This document shows positions 35,990 to 47,080 of a stretch of DNA of 64,000 nt, piece by piece (position 1 is the first letter of the stretch; each line of letters begins with the position of its first letter). Origin of the DNA: Owenia fusiformis (taxonomy: Eukaryota; Annelida; Polychaeta; Sabellida; Oweniidae); the NCBI GenBank assembly GCA_903813345.2, contig CAIIXF020000010.1, positions 3,899,169 through 3,963,168 on the forward strand, given 5' to 3'. A program made the position numbers and the translations under genes. Below the pieces are notes generated by a model, which was not told the DNA's origin, did not search any database, and saw only the letters and a list, made by a program, of their open reading frames with translations.

Positions 35990-37967
35990 TTATTCCGGAT
36001 TTGGGGATTCCAAACCTGCACATGTTATTATTTCAACAGTAATATTATGTTTAGGCGGTGGGCTGTAATTTGTTCCATTGTTAGATGGGCGTCTGTCATT
36101 GTACTTTCCACAAAGATCCGGGTCGTTCGAGGTTTCCTCGCAGCATTTTATATAGGGGTATATATCTATTCTATAATGTTCACTCCGTGAAAAATATGAC
36201 CCCGCGGCCCTGTTAGCGGTACCTGCACCTGGCCCAACCATGAGTTTACATTCAGAGTCGTAACAACATTCCTGTTGAACTCCAGCGTTGCTGAAATCAA
36301 AAGTGAAAATGACGAAAATGTAGTGCCAGAATATAATGTTTTCGGAATTGGAATCCACGCTTATGCCTGAGTCACATTTTTCCGATTCATCGGCCGGCGC
36401 CCGGTCGATTGAGTACTTTCTTCAAAGCTGAATACAATTTTGAAAAAATTCTCAATCGGCTAGACTCCGGCCGCTGTATCGGAGCTAACGTGATTCGGGC
36501 ATTTACGTGATGCAACTGATGAGAGTTTCTTTATTGTGAAGCGTGCATTTGATTAGCGTTGCGGTTCATCATGGATTCAAGGAGGATTGGCTCCCCGGAT
36601 GCAATCTAGAAACATTAACTGGCCATGGCTTTTTATTTATTATCAGCAACCCCAAAAATTTGAGCTAATATGTGTTTTGATTTCTTTGTAATAAAGATCA
36701 AACTTCGCGATTCAAAATCTCAAGTAAAAAATGGCGACTGTTCAATTTTGAATTTCATAATCACGACTTCCTTCAAGATTGGGGTTATTCAAGGAATTGT
36801 TTTATACCCGGGGCCTAGTATTTGTACTAAACGAAACGAAATAATATCGAGATTGCAATCTTTGAGCCAATCCTCTTTGTCATGTATTATATAACTGTAT
36901 AAACCAAAATATTATTCACAAGCTTTAACTTACGTTATTTCTTTTGCCACATAACAAACAGAAGCACCAGGATGAAACCTAGATATATCGCTGGTGACCC
37001 GTTCGTACCGCCTGTCATATCGAGCCATGTTTGAAGTAGGGGCGCACGGTAGAACGTCCGTCATATTTATTGGGTTTTCGAGTTCTTCCTTGTACCAGTT
37101 AAGACACCATTCTGAAGCTAGAACCGCATCTTTTCTATTATCTATACTTTCGAGACATGCCCTCCTTCACATATAACTAATTTAAAACTAAATCAATGGG
37201 AAAAGTAGTTGGCCTTTCGTTGTCCAAAAGATCCCAAGCACACAGTGGGGTTGCATATATATAAAAGAAATAAATCATGTGAATATTGCAATGCTTTATA
37301 AGTATGTGTATAGTGAACAAACACAAGTATGCTGTTGTTTTACAACTAGTCTGGGGTGTAGACTCCAGACAATTATATAACATGTTTAGGTCATAAACAA
37401 GTAGTTCAGGGTATAAAAATATCAAAACAAATATTTCATTACTTTTTGGGCGAATACATATGTACCTATGTTGCTTTGAAAACGAAAATTACTCGCGAAC
37501 GATGCACGAGTATTTACCTCAATGGGACGAAATGACTGCAGAGTATTTCCTTCCGGATAAACCGTAAAGCCGTAACATATAGCCGTCAAAGAGCTCTGGG
37601 TTTTTTATATTCCAAAGAGATGAACACTTTTTGCAAAACCGACAGACAATAATTATTAAGTACCAGCTACAGGCTGCATGTAATAAGCACTCCAACATAC
37701 CATTTTTATTTAATTTATCTGTTAATCAATTGCATTAATTATGAAAACATACATGTATCAGTATTTATTTATTTTCAAATAACATGAAAATCAAATTGCC
37801 TCACCATTTTTATCACTTAATTCTTTCAATGTATTGCTGACTGACTCTGGTATATCAGGGTCGTTTCCTCGTCTTGGGGGCTCCTGGTTACTCTGAGAAA
37901 GAGTTAAAGCTATGGTCACGGACGCCCATGTAAAGAATACGACGATGTGTTTCGGTTCTGACATCAT
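35990..37967 (-). CDS. Small secreted AMOP-domain protein
   Basis: Minus-strand exons are 37967-37805 (ATG, signal peptide), 37141-36934 and 36290-35990 (TAA). The introns are GT-AG with matching phases (1, then 2), giving about 223 aa. An in-frame TAG upstream of the ATG supports the start. Residues ~8-23 are hydrophobic (VVFFTWASVTIALTLS), a likely signal peptide. Exons 2-3 encode one AMOP domain, known from MUC4, SUSD2 and isthmins. Visible hallmarks are SEWCLNWYKEE, VLPCAPT, FHPGASVC, QQECCYD, YPYIKCC, LCGKY and RPSNNGTNYSPPP, with cysteines at about 67, 87, 117, 132, 133, 138, 173, 174 and 184. There are several N-glycosylation sequons (NGT, NYS, NIT). Exon 2 could instead begin at 37129. 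A donor-like TGTGCAG/GTTTGG near the end of exon 3 means further exons are possible. Likely role: extracellular adhesion or matrix (family inference). Confidence 0.82.
36361..36505. mobile_element. Short hairpin MITE (copy 2), intron 2 of the AMOP gene
   Basis: ATGCCTGAGTCACATTTTTC faces GTGATTCGGGCAT. The stem contains CGGCCGGCGCCCGGTCGATT and GAATACAATTTTGAAAAAAT. The right arm has lost part of the GC-rich block (ATCGGCTAGACTCCGGCCGC). It is the same family as 14008-14119 and 61211-61357 and lies between AMOP exons 2 and 3. Confidence 0.75.
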
Positions 37968-39307
37968 AATGTGTCGATTGCGCGACTAGAGCTATAGTCG
38001 AAATATGAGATGATTAAGCTATAATCCTTTCTCAATCTTGTTATGGTTGAAATAGCGAAATATGTTTTCTGTCATGGCGAAGGTCATCTTTTATTTTGAT
38101 TTTAATGTTATTCACTTTGGACGATTAACTCAACATTTCATTAATGATTCAAAAACAGCTGTTTAATTGGTATCATCAGGAATCAGTAGACGATAATAAT
38201 TTAAATAAATCGGCAATAATTCAAGTTCAATTTAAATATTTACAGTTTGCTCATTCAAAAGTAAAAATCTAATGCAAAATAGTATTTGTTCGGAAAGCGT
38301 CTTTCAAGTTGCAATGATTAAAAATTCATAAAATCTGAATAGAATCTGCATTTTAAGTTAATTAATCATTGAATGTCCATTCAGCGGATAGTTGTAGGCC
38401 TATTAGATGTGTTAGTTGTCAAATTAGATGAAAATAGCGCATAATCTTAGTTTTCCGTTTCATCAAAATGTAAATCTAGAATGTACATATAATCTAGAAT
38501 CACTGTGTAGAATGAGTACATTTGTTCCTACATTGGAAATACTCATGGTTGTATGAGAAGGAAAACGTGCCAGTGATACGGTATGGTGACGACAAAGACA
38601 AATGAGGATCTGTTCAACGGAAAACTCCGAGTTGCTTCTTGCCATTTCGTCATATTCCAAAGGCCTTAGTTGTTTCGGATAGTAAATATTATTGTTTCTC
38701 GTAAAACGTTGGTCATTCTGTCACTGTTTCAATATGCGGTGTATTGGCGTGTATTATGGCCTTGGGATGTGTTTCCCTTGATCCTTTTGTCGTAACGTTT
38801 TGCAGATGCGTTTCTATTTGGACATAGAGTCGTTATCCGTCATGTTTGTGAAATACACATTATGGGGTTTGTCATGTAATTGTACTCTTCAATTGTTCTA
38901 TTGTTGTTTATTTTCACTGGGTAAATTGAAACGTATGTATCTTGACCCTCAGTTTTATTTACACAGTATTAAATAGAGAGCTTTGGGCTGGAAATCTGAT
39001 GGATGACGGTAAAGTTTAGCAAACAAGTAATGAATCCGAACTTGTAGTTGCTCGGAACAAATATGGAGAAGCAGAACCGGTCAATTCAAAACATTGAAAT
39101 GACTATTCTCCGTTCAATTTATTTCAATATTTAATGTTAATATACCGTGGCATACTGAAAAAAGTATTGACATGGAATTCAAATCCGGTTTGAAGGCTTT
39201 TAAAATATATTTCAATTCCAACGTCTCTGTAATGTAACAGTTTGTTCACTTCTTTTTTCACCAAGTGTTAGATGTCAAAATTCGCATGTCTCAAAATATG
39301 CCAATGT
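37968..39307. other. Upstream region of the AMOP gene, no other gene
   Basis: This should include the AMOP promoter, but no TATA box or known operator can be pointed to. The rest up to the foldback boundary is AT-rich with no coding signal. Confidence 0.5.
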
Positions 39308-39689
39308 CACTGGTCATCCACTCGATAACGCTGTTTACCAAAACGGTTCGTTTCGGTAACAAAATGTCGACCAGGAAGGTACGATTTTTCTTTTTTCCTA
39401 ATTTTACGCGTTGTGGGCAGAATTCCCACTCTGACATTTTTATAACAAGTACTCGGGGTGGAAGGTGTGAGAATTGTACAGAAAATGACTTTGTGAGCTG
39501 GATGGAGTTTCTCTGTATTTTTCATTCTATTAGGGTTTCCTGCATAAGGGATTTCGCCTGCGAAGCATAGAACTCTTGCGAACATATCTAAATATTGGTC
39601 CCAAGAAGACATACCTTGAATTTTTTAGAAAAAAATTGGCAAAAAATGGAAACTACAAAAAGTCAAAATGTTCAACTCAAACAAAACTC

Positions 39690-41200
39690 TAGCTATCTAA
39701 TATTAACACTATGTATTATTTAATGTTTTTCAGATGTTTAAGGACCTTCATTAGTGTACTAGTGTCTAGAAATAAGATAATTAAGGACAAAATTTGGCAT
39801 TTTTGATCATTTTCGCTTTCAGCAGTAACATATAGTTCCTTATATCTTGAGTTTAATGTTGACTGGTTGTTGCAATTTTGATTAAAGCTGTGCTTGTACA
39901 TGTCTTCTTCCATTTAAGATACAAAAATGTATATTGGGACCACCAATGGTCATATTAGAGCTTTCAGATCTCCCCTACCCCATTTATTATGAAAAACTAC
40001 TGAAACATATGAAAATATAAAATAACTTGAATTTATAAACTTTAACAATGTTGTAGCTATTCTATATCAATATTATGTATTATTTAATGTTTTTCAGATA
40101 TTTCAAAACCTTTATTGGTAAACTAGTGCCTAGAAATGAGACATTTAAGGACAAAACTTGGCACTTTTTAAAGTCATTTTAGCTTTCAGCAGTAACATAT
40201 AGTTCCTCATACATTGAGTTTTATGCTTACTGGTTGTTGCAATTTTAATCAAATCTGTTCTTGTAGATGTCTTCTTCCATTTAAGGTATGGGAAATGTAT
40301 AGTGGACCACCAATGGTCATATTAGAGCTTTCAGATCTCCCCTACCCCATTTATCATGAAAAATTAAAGAAAAATATGAAAATATAAAATAACTTGAAAC
40401 TATAAAGATTAATAAAGTTGTAGCTATTCTATATCAATATTATGTGTTATTTAATGTTTTTAAAATATTTCAGAATCTTTATTGATAAACTAGAGCCTAG
40501 AAATGAGACATTTAAGGACAAAACATGGCTTTTTTCACCATTTTCGCTTTCAGCAATAACATATAGGTCCTTATATCTTGAATTTAATGCTGACTGGTTG
40601 GTGAATTCTTAGTCAAAGTTGTTCTTGTAGATGTCATCTTTCATTTAAGATATAAAAAATGTATAGTGGATGACCAATGTTCATAGTAGAGCTTTCAGAT
40701 CTCCCCTACCCCATTTATAAGGAAAAATGACCTGAAATATTAATAAAAAGTAAAATAACTTCAAATTATGAACTTTTACAAAGTTGCACCTATTCTATGT
40801 CGATACTATGTATTACTATGTATTATTTAATCTTTTTCTGATGTTTCAGGACCCTCATTAGTATTCTAATGCCTAGAAATGAGATATTTAAGGACAAAAC
40901 TTTTTTTCATTTTCGCTTTCAGCAATAACACATATGTCCCTATAACTTGAGTTTTATGCTGACTGGTTGGTGCATTCTTGGTCAGATCTGTTCTTGTACA
41001 TGTCTTCTTCCATTTAGGATATAGAAAATGTATATTGGACAACCAATGTTGATATTATGGCTTTCATGTCTCCCCTGCCCCATTTATAATGTAAATGAAA
41101 AAGTAATTTCAAATCATAAACTTTAACAAAATTGTAGCTATTCTCTATCAATACTATGTATTATTTAATGTAGCCTTCATTTGATTACATGTGTCTAAAA
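39690..41200. repeat. Left array of ~366-bp tandem repeats
   Basis: CTTTCAGATCTCCCCTACCC recurs at 39961, 40329 and 40692, and a variant at 41061 (spacings 368, 363, 369). Each unit also holds TATTATTTAATGTTTTTCAG, CAGTAACATATAGTTCC and TGCTGACTGGTTG(T/G)TGCA-type blocks. A more decayed fifth unit follows to about 41450. The sequence is noncoding in all frames. Confidence 0.9.
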
Positions 41201-42242
41201 TTTGGCATTTTTAGCATTCTGCATTTAGCAGTAGCATATAATTTTCCACAATTATAATTCTTTGATGATAGATTTATATGTGCTTTTTATTGAATCTGTC
41301 TTCTCTGATTTAAGTTAAAGAAAATGTATGTAAGACAACGAATGTTTTTATTAGAGGTCTAAGATCTGCCCTCCACCATTAAATAAGAAAAACACCACAA
41401 ATGTTATAATTGCATGTTAATATTCTTAAAACTTTTCAAAAGTTTAGCACATTTATAAGCACACTAAAATCAAAAAATGGCACATAAATGGGCAAAATGA
41501 CCAATTTTTCACTTTCAGCAATAGTTGTTTATATTTTTAGTTGAATGGTGATTAGTTGACATATTTTAGATCATATATATTCAATTTTGTGTCTTGTTAT
41601 CTTCAAAGCATGGAAAATGTGTTTTAAACACAAATATACATATTAGAGATAAAATTACTACACTACCATATTTTTAAAAGATTACTCAAAAATAGAATAG
41701 TGCGAAATAATTTTGTAATTTCTCAGTTTACTCTCATATGAATCAAAGAATATGTCTATATATAAACATGATTGTTCACAACTCTCGAACTTAATCCAGC
41801 AACAGCCTGATTTTTCAAATCTCCCTGGTTCTATGTTAGAGCTGCATTCAAGTCATTTTAAAGGTCTAAGTTGCTCATGACACCACAAGCTATATATTCA
41901 GATATGTAAGATATCTAAATAATTTTTAAAGTTATAATTTTTATAGTTCTAAGAAACTCATCCTTAAATATTGTCCAATGATGTGCACTTGTGTTGTTTA
42001 TTGCCATATGGACAGGAAGCAATACACCCTTGACTAGAAACTTTTTATTGCAATATTCGGTGCATTTTGCCATTTTACATTTCCTAATTGCCAAGGACAT
42101 AATATGTTTCTTATGTTGCTATGAAGGTTTGTTTGTGAGTACTGGTACAAGACACCCATCTTTGATATATCTTCAAATAGGTATTGCACTTTGAGATTCA
42201 TATAGTAATTTAGAATGCTAACCTTGAAGGACATAAGAAACT

Positions 42243-42475
42243 TTAAGAGCTCTTTTTAACTCTCATCCTTCTTTGCAAGCAACATTCTGTATCATCAGAC
42301 TGAATACAAATTCTCTCAACATTGAACTCCCTTGTCTTGTCTGCAGCACTGTAATAGACATGGGCCATAAGGAGAGTGCCAACTTCTTCATGATCAGTAT
42401 TTGATAGATAAGTTGCAACTATCAGTTTTGCAAAGTTCAATAGCAGCTCTGCAATAAGTGAAATTCATCCAATTT
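42243..42475 (-). pseudogene. Decayed transposon-type protein exon in the 6.5-kb foldback
   Basis: On the minus strand, after an acceptor-like TTATTGCAG, the frame reads ELLLNFAKLIVATYLSNTDH, then EEVGTLLMAHVYYSAADKTR and VERICIQSDDTECCLQRRMR, ending at TAA. The DHEEVGTLLMAH...SDDTE pattern resembles the HEEADT...SDDTD block of a widespread, uncharacterised transposon-associated protein family in invertebrates (from memory; inference). Only this piece is open and the flanks to 41960 and 42640 are broken. Confidence 0.5.
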
Positions 42476-43010
42476 TAGAGATACGGTAACATTGCTTCAC
42501 AAACCAAAGACAGCCTACCATTTTGTAATCCTTTCCAAAATCATCTTGTTGGCTGTTCTTCATTTCACAATGTTTACATTTACCAAAATATCCCCAAGCC
42601 CAATATCCATCATGAACTTCCTAATTACACCACCCCTAGGTGCAATATGGAAACAACCAAGCCTTTGACAACATTACAATTACTCAGATGCGAGTAGGTA
42701 GTTACCAGTTTCACCACCAGGTGGCTGATTCGGGGGAAATAACATGGCAGGGTATTACAAAATTCCCTTAAACTTAAATATTTATCAGTTTTAGTGGTTC
42801 ACTTTTCATATTACCCTTATGTATCTGATAGTTATACAAATTAAAATATGTCCAGTAAAAGAAAATATTATCTGCCCAACACAAGAAAAGATATTTCCAT
42901 TTTTGTGATTTTACAACATGGGGGCTATGGGGAATCTCCCGACCTAGAAGTCACATTTTCAAAGAAAATAAAATTTCAAAGTTGATAAACTCTTTTCAAA
43001 AGCATATTAC

Positions 43011-43400
43011 AGTAAAATTTTAAATGTTAGAAACTACTTTGAATTTAAAAAATAAGCAATCAAATGACCAAATTGAACCAGTATATGTAAAAATAGAAAC
43101 ATTTATATTTATCCTAACTTTTGTATATTTCAGATAGTAATGTATAATGTTTAGCAAAGCTGTGGCCTTTTGTAATTTAGGGAGGTTCAGCCATGTTAAT
43201 TTTTCTGCAAATGACATGGCAGAGAAGTATCAAAATATAAGAGGACACGGATATGATAGCTAAACTACAAAACAAACTAAAATATACAAAAGTTAGGATA
43301 AATATAAATATTTCTATTTTTACATAAACTGTTTCAATTTGGTCATTTGATTGCTTATTTTTTAAATTCAAAGTAGTCAAAAACATTTAAAATTTTACTG
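43011..43400. repeat. Near-perfect hairpin in the centre of the 6.5-kb foldback
   Basis: Arms at about 43011-43133 and 43280-43400 are inverted copies of each other (TAAAAAATAAGCAATCAAAT faces its inverse, and ATTTATCCTAACTTTTGTAT likewise), with a ~146-bp loop. They are more alike than the outer arms, which suggests a younger duplication. Short frames (43020-43217, 43177-43386) are shadows of the palindrome. Confidence 0.8.
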
Positions 43401-43699
43401 TACTAGATGTAATTTTACATGTACATTCCAAATATGACATCAATTTGACTGAATTTTGAATTTTTAATGACTTAAATCAAGATTATTTCTACTCGCATCT
43501 AGGATATTGATATGAGGGAATTCAACCAATATGGCTTGATCACTGGTTATAATTATCACAGTACTATACCCCATTACTTTAAATATATTCCAAGTGTTGT
43601 ACTATACATTGTATAGATTCATGAGCAGTTTGCAACATATTATAACCAGAAAAACCCATTTGCCCCATTTGCAACTCAACTTTAAATGTGTAATTTTTA

Positions 43700-45150
43700 G
43701 ACTTGCATACTCATGAAGTTCCTGACACATCTGAAAATATCAAATAATACATAGTATTGATCTAGAATATCGACAACTTCGTTAAAGTCTATACTTTGAA
43801 ATTGTTTTTTTTTATATTTCTGGTTATTTTTTCAAAATAAATGGGGTAAGGGAGATATGTAAGCTCTAATATAATGACAGGCTTTCCAATATACATTTTT
43901 AAATACCTTAAATCAAAGTAGGCAGGCAAAAGAACAGATTTGATGAAGAATCCATCAATCAATCAGCATAAAACTCAAGATATAAGGAACTATATGTTAT
44001 TGCTAAAAGTGGAAATGAAGAAAAATGCCAAATTTTGTTCTTAAATGTCTAATTTCTCAACACTAGTATACTAATGTTATTTTTTATATTTTCCAGTCAT
44101 CTTCCCTAATAAATGGGGTAGGGGAGATCTGAAAGCTCTAATATGAACATTGTTTGTCCACTATACATTTTCAGTACCTTAAATGGAATAAGACATGTAC
44201 AAGAACAGATTTAATCAAAAATGCATCAACCAGTCAGCATAAAACTCAAGATATGAAGATCTATATATTACTGCTGAAAGCAGCATTGATTAAAAAATGC
44301 CAAGTTTTGCCCTTAAATATCTCATTTCTAGCCACTTGAATACCAATAAAAGTTCTGAAAAATCTTAAAAACATTAAATAACACATAATATTGATAATAG
44401 AATAGCTACAACTTTATGAAAGTCTATAATTTCAAGTCATTTTATTTTTTCATTTTTCTCGTTTATTTTCCATAATTGATGGGGTAGGGGATATCTGAAA
44501 GCTCTAATATGAACATTGTTTGTCTACTATACATTTTCTATACCTTAAATGTAAGAAGACATGCACAAGAACAGATTTGGTTGAAAATGAAACAATCAGA
44601 CAGCATAAAACTCAAGATATGAGGAATTATATATTACTGCTGAAAGCTAAAATGATAAAAAAAATACCAAGTTTTGTCCTTAAATGTCTCAATTTTAGCC
44701 ACTTGTATATTGAAATAGGTTCTGAGATATCTTAAAAACATTAAACAACACATAATATTGACATAGAATAGCTACAATTTTGTTAAGGTTTATAATTTTA
44801 AGTTATTTTATTTTTTCATATTTTTCGGTAATTTTCTATAATAAATGGGGTAGGGGAGATCTGAAAGCTCTCATACGAACATTGGTTGTCCACTATACAT
44901 TTTCTATACCTTAAATGGAAGAACACATGTACAAGCACAGATTTAATCAAAAATGCAACAACCAGTCAGCATTAAACTCGAGATATAAGGAACTATATGT
45001 TAATGCTGAAAGCGAAAATGATTAAAAATGCCAAATTTTGTCCTCAAATGTCACATTTCTAGACACAAGTATACTAATGAAGGTCTTGAAACATCTGAGA
45101 AACCTTACATAACACAAAATATTGATATAGAATAGCTACAACTTTGTTTG
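43700..45150. repeat. Right array of ~366-bp tandem repeats, inverted
   Basis: Inverse copies of the left-array unit. The GGGGTAGGGGAGATCTGAAA block appears at 43843 (variant), 44115, 44481 and 44847, with spacings 272, 366 and 366. Each unit carries TATACATTTT(C)TATACCTTAA, ACAAGAACAGATTT and CAGCATAAAACTCAAGATAT. The 61- and 71-aa frames at 44154 and 44520 are equivalent frames of successive units, not genes. Confidence 0.9.
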
Positions 45151-45811
45151 AGTTGAACATTCTGACTTCTTGTAGTTTCCATTTTTAGCCAATTTTTTCT
45201 AAAAAATTCAAGGTATGTCTTCTTCGGACCAGTATTTAGATATGTTCGCAAGAGTTATATGCTTCGCAGGCGAAATATTTTATGCAGGACACCCTAATAT
45301 ATTAAAAAATACACAGAAATTCCATCCAGCTCATAAAGTCATTTTTTCCTTAACGGAGCCTCTTAGAAAATTTTCCACCCCGAGTAAAGCGTGTATCTGA
45401 TACATCTGAGGATCATATTTCTGAGAAAATGCACATGTTTGCGAACAAATAGTTCCGAAGACAACAGAGTCGGCGATTTAACACCTCTCGCTTTTGTTAC
45501 TAAAACAGAACTTCAAAAATGGTTAAGACATGCACTTTTATCTCATTCCGTTTACGTAACAATAGTTAATTAAATCGACGATTCTGTTGTCTTCTGAGCT
45601 ATTTGTTCTCAAACATGTTCATTTTCCTAGATATATGATACTGACACACTTTTGTGATGAAAATGTCGTTTTGAATTCTGCCTACAACGTTTGAAATAAG
45701 GAAAAACGAAAAATCGCACCTCCGAGATTCCGACACTATGTTATCGAAACGAAACGTAATCGTTATATAGTGGATCACCAGTGACTGTATATTTTATTAA
45801 ATGTATAACTA

Positions 45812-46091
45812 GTGTGATATGCAACATATATTTTCTGTTTATTCAATTACAAAGGGCACAAAACTAAAATATTTAGAAAGTCAATAATGACAAGGCTGCA
45901 TTAATTTCATCGGCGTCTTTTTGGAAACATGCCTTTAACTTAAAGAAATCCTAAACCCCTGTAAATATGTCAACTTCCGACCTGGCCGATGAACAATGAA
46001 CTTCCCCGTCTATTCAAACTCGCGGAATGTTTCTGCTTAAAGGGTAGCACAAAAAATTGACTTCTCACTTTGGAAAACTCCCAATTATAAT
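45812..46091. repeat. 280-bp dispersed repeat, copy 1
   Basis: This stretch and 63722-64000 are diverged direct copies. Both contain ACAAAACTAAAAT(A/G)TTT, CAAGGCTGCATTAATT, AGAAATCCTAAACCCC, AATATGTCAACTTCCG and TTTGGAAAACTCCCAATT. No coding signal is seen. Here it starts 28 bp after the 6.5-kb foldback. Confidence 0.8.
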
Positions 46092-46373
46092 GGAATGACA
46101 TTCATTGTGTTTATTTATTTATTTATTTGGCTTCTACGCTTTTGTAACAGCGGCACGACAATTATACGTGTGCGTCCATTTGGACATTTACATAATGACA
46201 TTCATACTAAAACATACTTAAAACCAGTTAAGGTTATAATAAAAATTGTTTTAGTGCAGAAAAAATGGTTTAGAGAAAAAAACAATGTAAAAGTTCTCAT
46301 AGATTCCAATGGTACTAAAAATTACCGCAAGTGAACCAACATAAATGATTTATCGTTTGTACTCGTGGTGAAT

Positions 46374-46441
46374 ATTTATTTATTTATTTATTCTATTTAT
46401 TTATTTATTTATTCTATTTATTTATTTACTTATTTATTTAG
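46374..46441. repeat. (TTTA)n microsatellite
   Basis: Runs of TTTA tetranucleotides interrupted by TTCTA units. A shorter run lies near 46110. A 79-aa frame upstream (46095-46334) has no recognisable domain. Confidence 0.9.
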
Positions 46442-47080
46442 AAGTACACTTTTTAACATTAAGGTGCATCTAATAGAAAGGTATTCGCAATGACATGTTG
46501 GTTAAAGCAGCACAATTTATCAAACTAAAATTAGTCTAAGCTAAAAAGAATAAAAACATTGGAATGCTAATATTATTTAAAAAGCTTTTTACAAAAGAGT
46601 CGAATAAAACGCCATATTCATGCCTCATCCCCTAAAACTAGTAACCATTTCACTTGTGTGTCAGTTCGGGCATTTAAGAATATACCTGTTAAATGTGTTT
46701 TTCAAGTATTTTATATAAGTTGAACCTTTATATGGAGTCATCAGATATGTGAAACAACATTAACATACTGTACAGTACCTACATAGAGCATCAGTCACAC
46801 GTTAGAGAAATAAATTTTTCGTCAAAAAGGTAATCTTCTGATTTTGATATTTCTGGCATGATTTTCATTTCCAAATTTTAAGAACAATTCTTTCATTGTA
46901 GATGTTATTCCAAAATCAAAAGTTTGCATTTTGTGTCACCCTGTACAATTACATTATTAATATGTGAAGGTCATTTATCAAATCGTTTACTCCCCAAACC
47001 TAGGGCAAGTTTATAATGCTCAAACAGGAAGAGATAAGATAAACATCAACGATTTAATTAAATAATTAGTATATCTAAAT
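46442..47080. other. Upstream region of the Ly6-mucin gene
   Basis: AT-rich. The promoter is presumably here, but I cannot point to a convincing TATA box or binding site. Confidence 0.45.

Larger units (their letters stand above)
39308..45783. mobile_element. 6.5-kb foldback element with mirrored arrays of a ~366-bp repeat
   Basis: Ends are CACTGGTCATCCACTCGATA at the left and the complement of CACTGGTGATCCACTATATA at the right, the same ends as the MITE at 62059-62589. Inward, both arms share ACAAAATGTCGACCAGGAAG-type sequence and a ~130-bp stretch readable as the start of a small protein (39612-39480 minus, 45215-45345 plus). Then comes a tandem array of ~366-bp units, about four on the left (39690-41200) and about four inverted on the right (43700-45150). 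The middle has a decayed coding piece on the minus strand (42475-42243) and a tight hairpin (43011-43400). No target-site duplication is evident. Confidence 0.85.

Noticed and set aside
44154-44735. Two similar small proteins (MSTIHFxYLKxxKTCTRTDL)
   Set aside because: They are equivalent frames of neighbouring ~366-bp repeat units. Other units have stops, so this is not a gene pair.
46095-46334. 79-aa frame with a hydrophobic start, possible secreted peptide
   Set aside because: The hydrophobic start is partly encoded by a TTTA microsatellite run and the rest has no pattern. Too weak to report.
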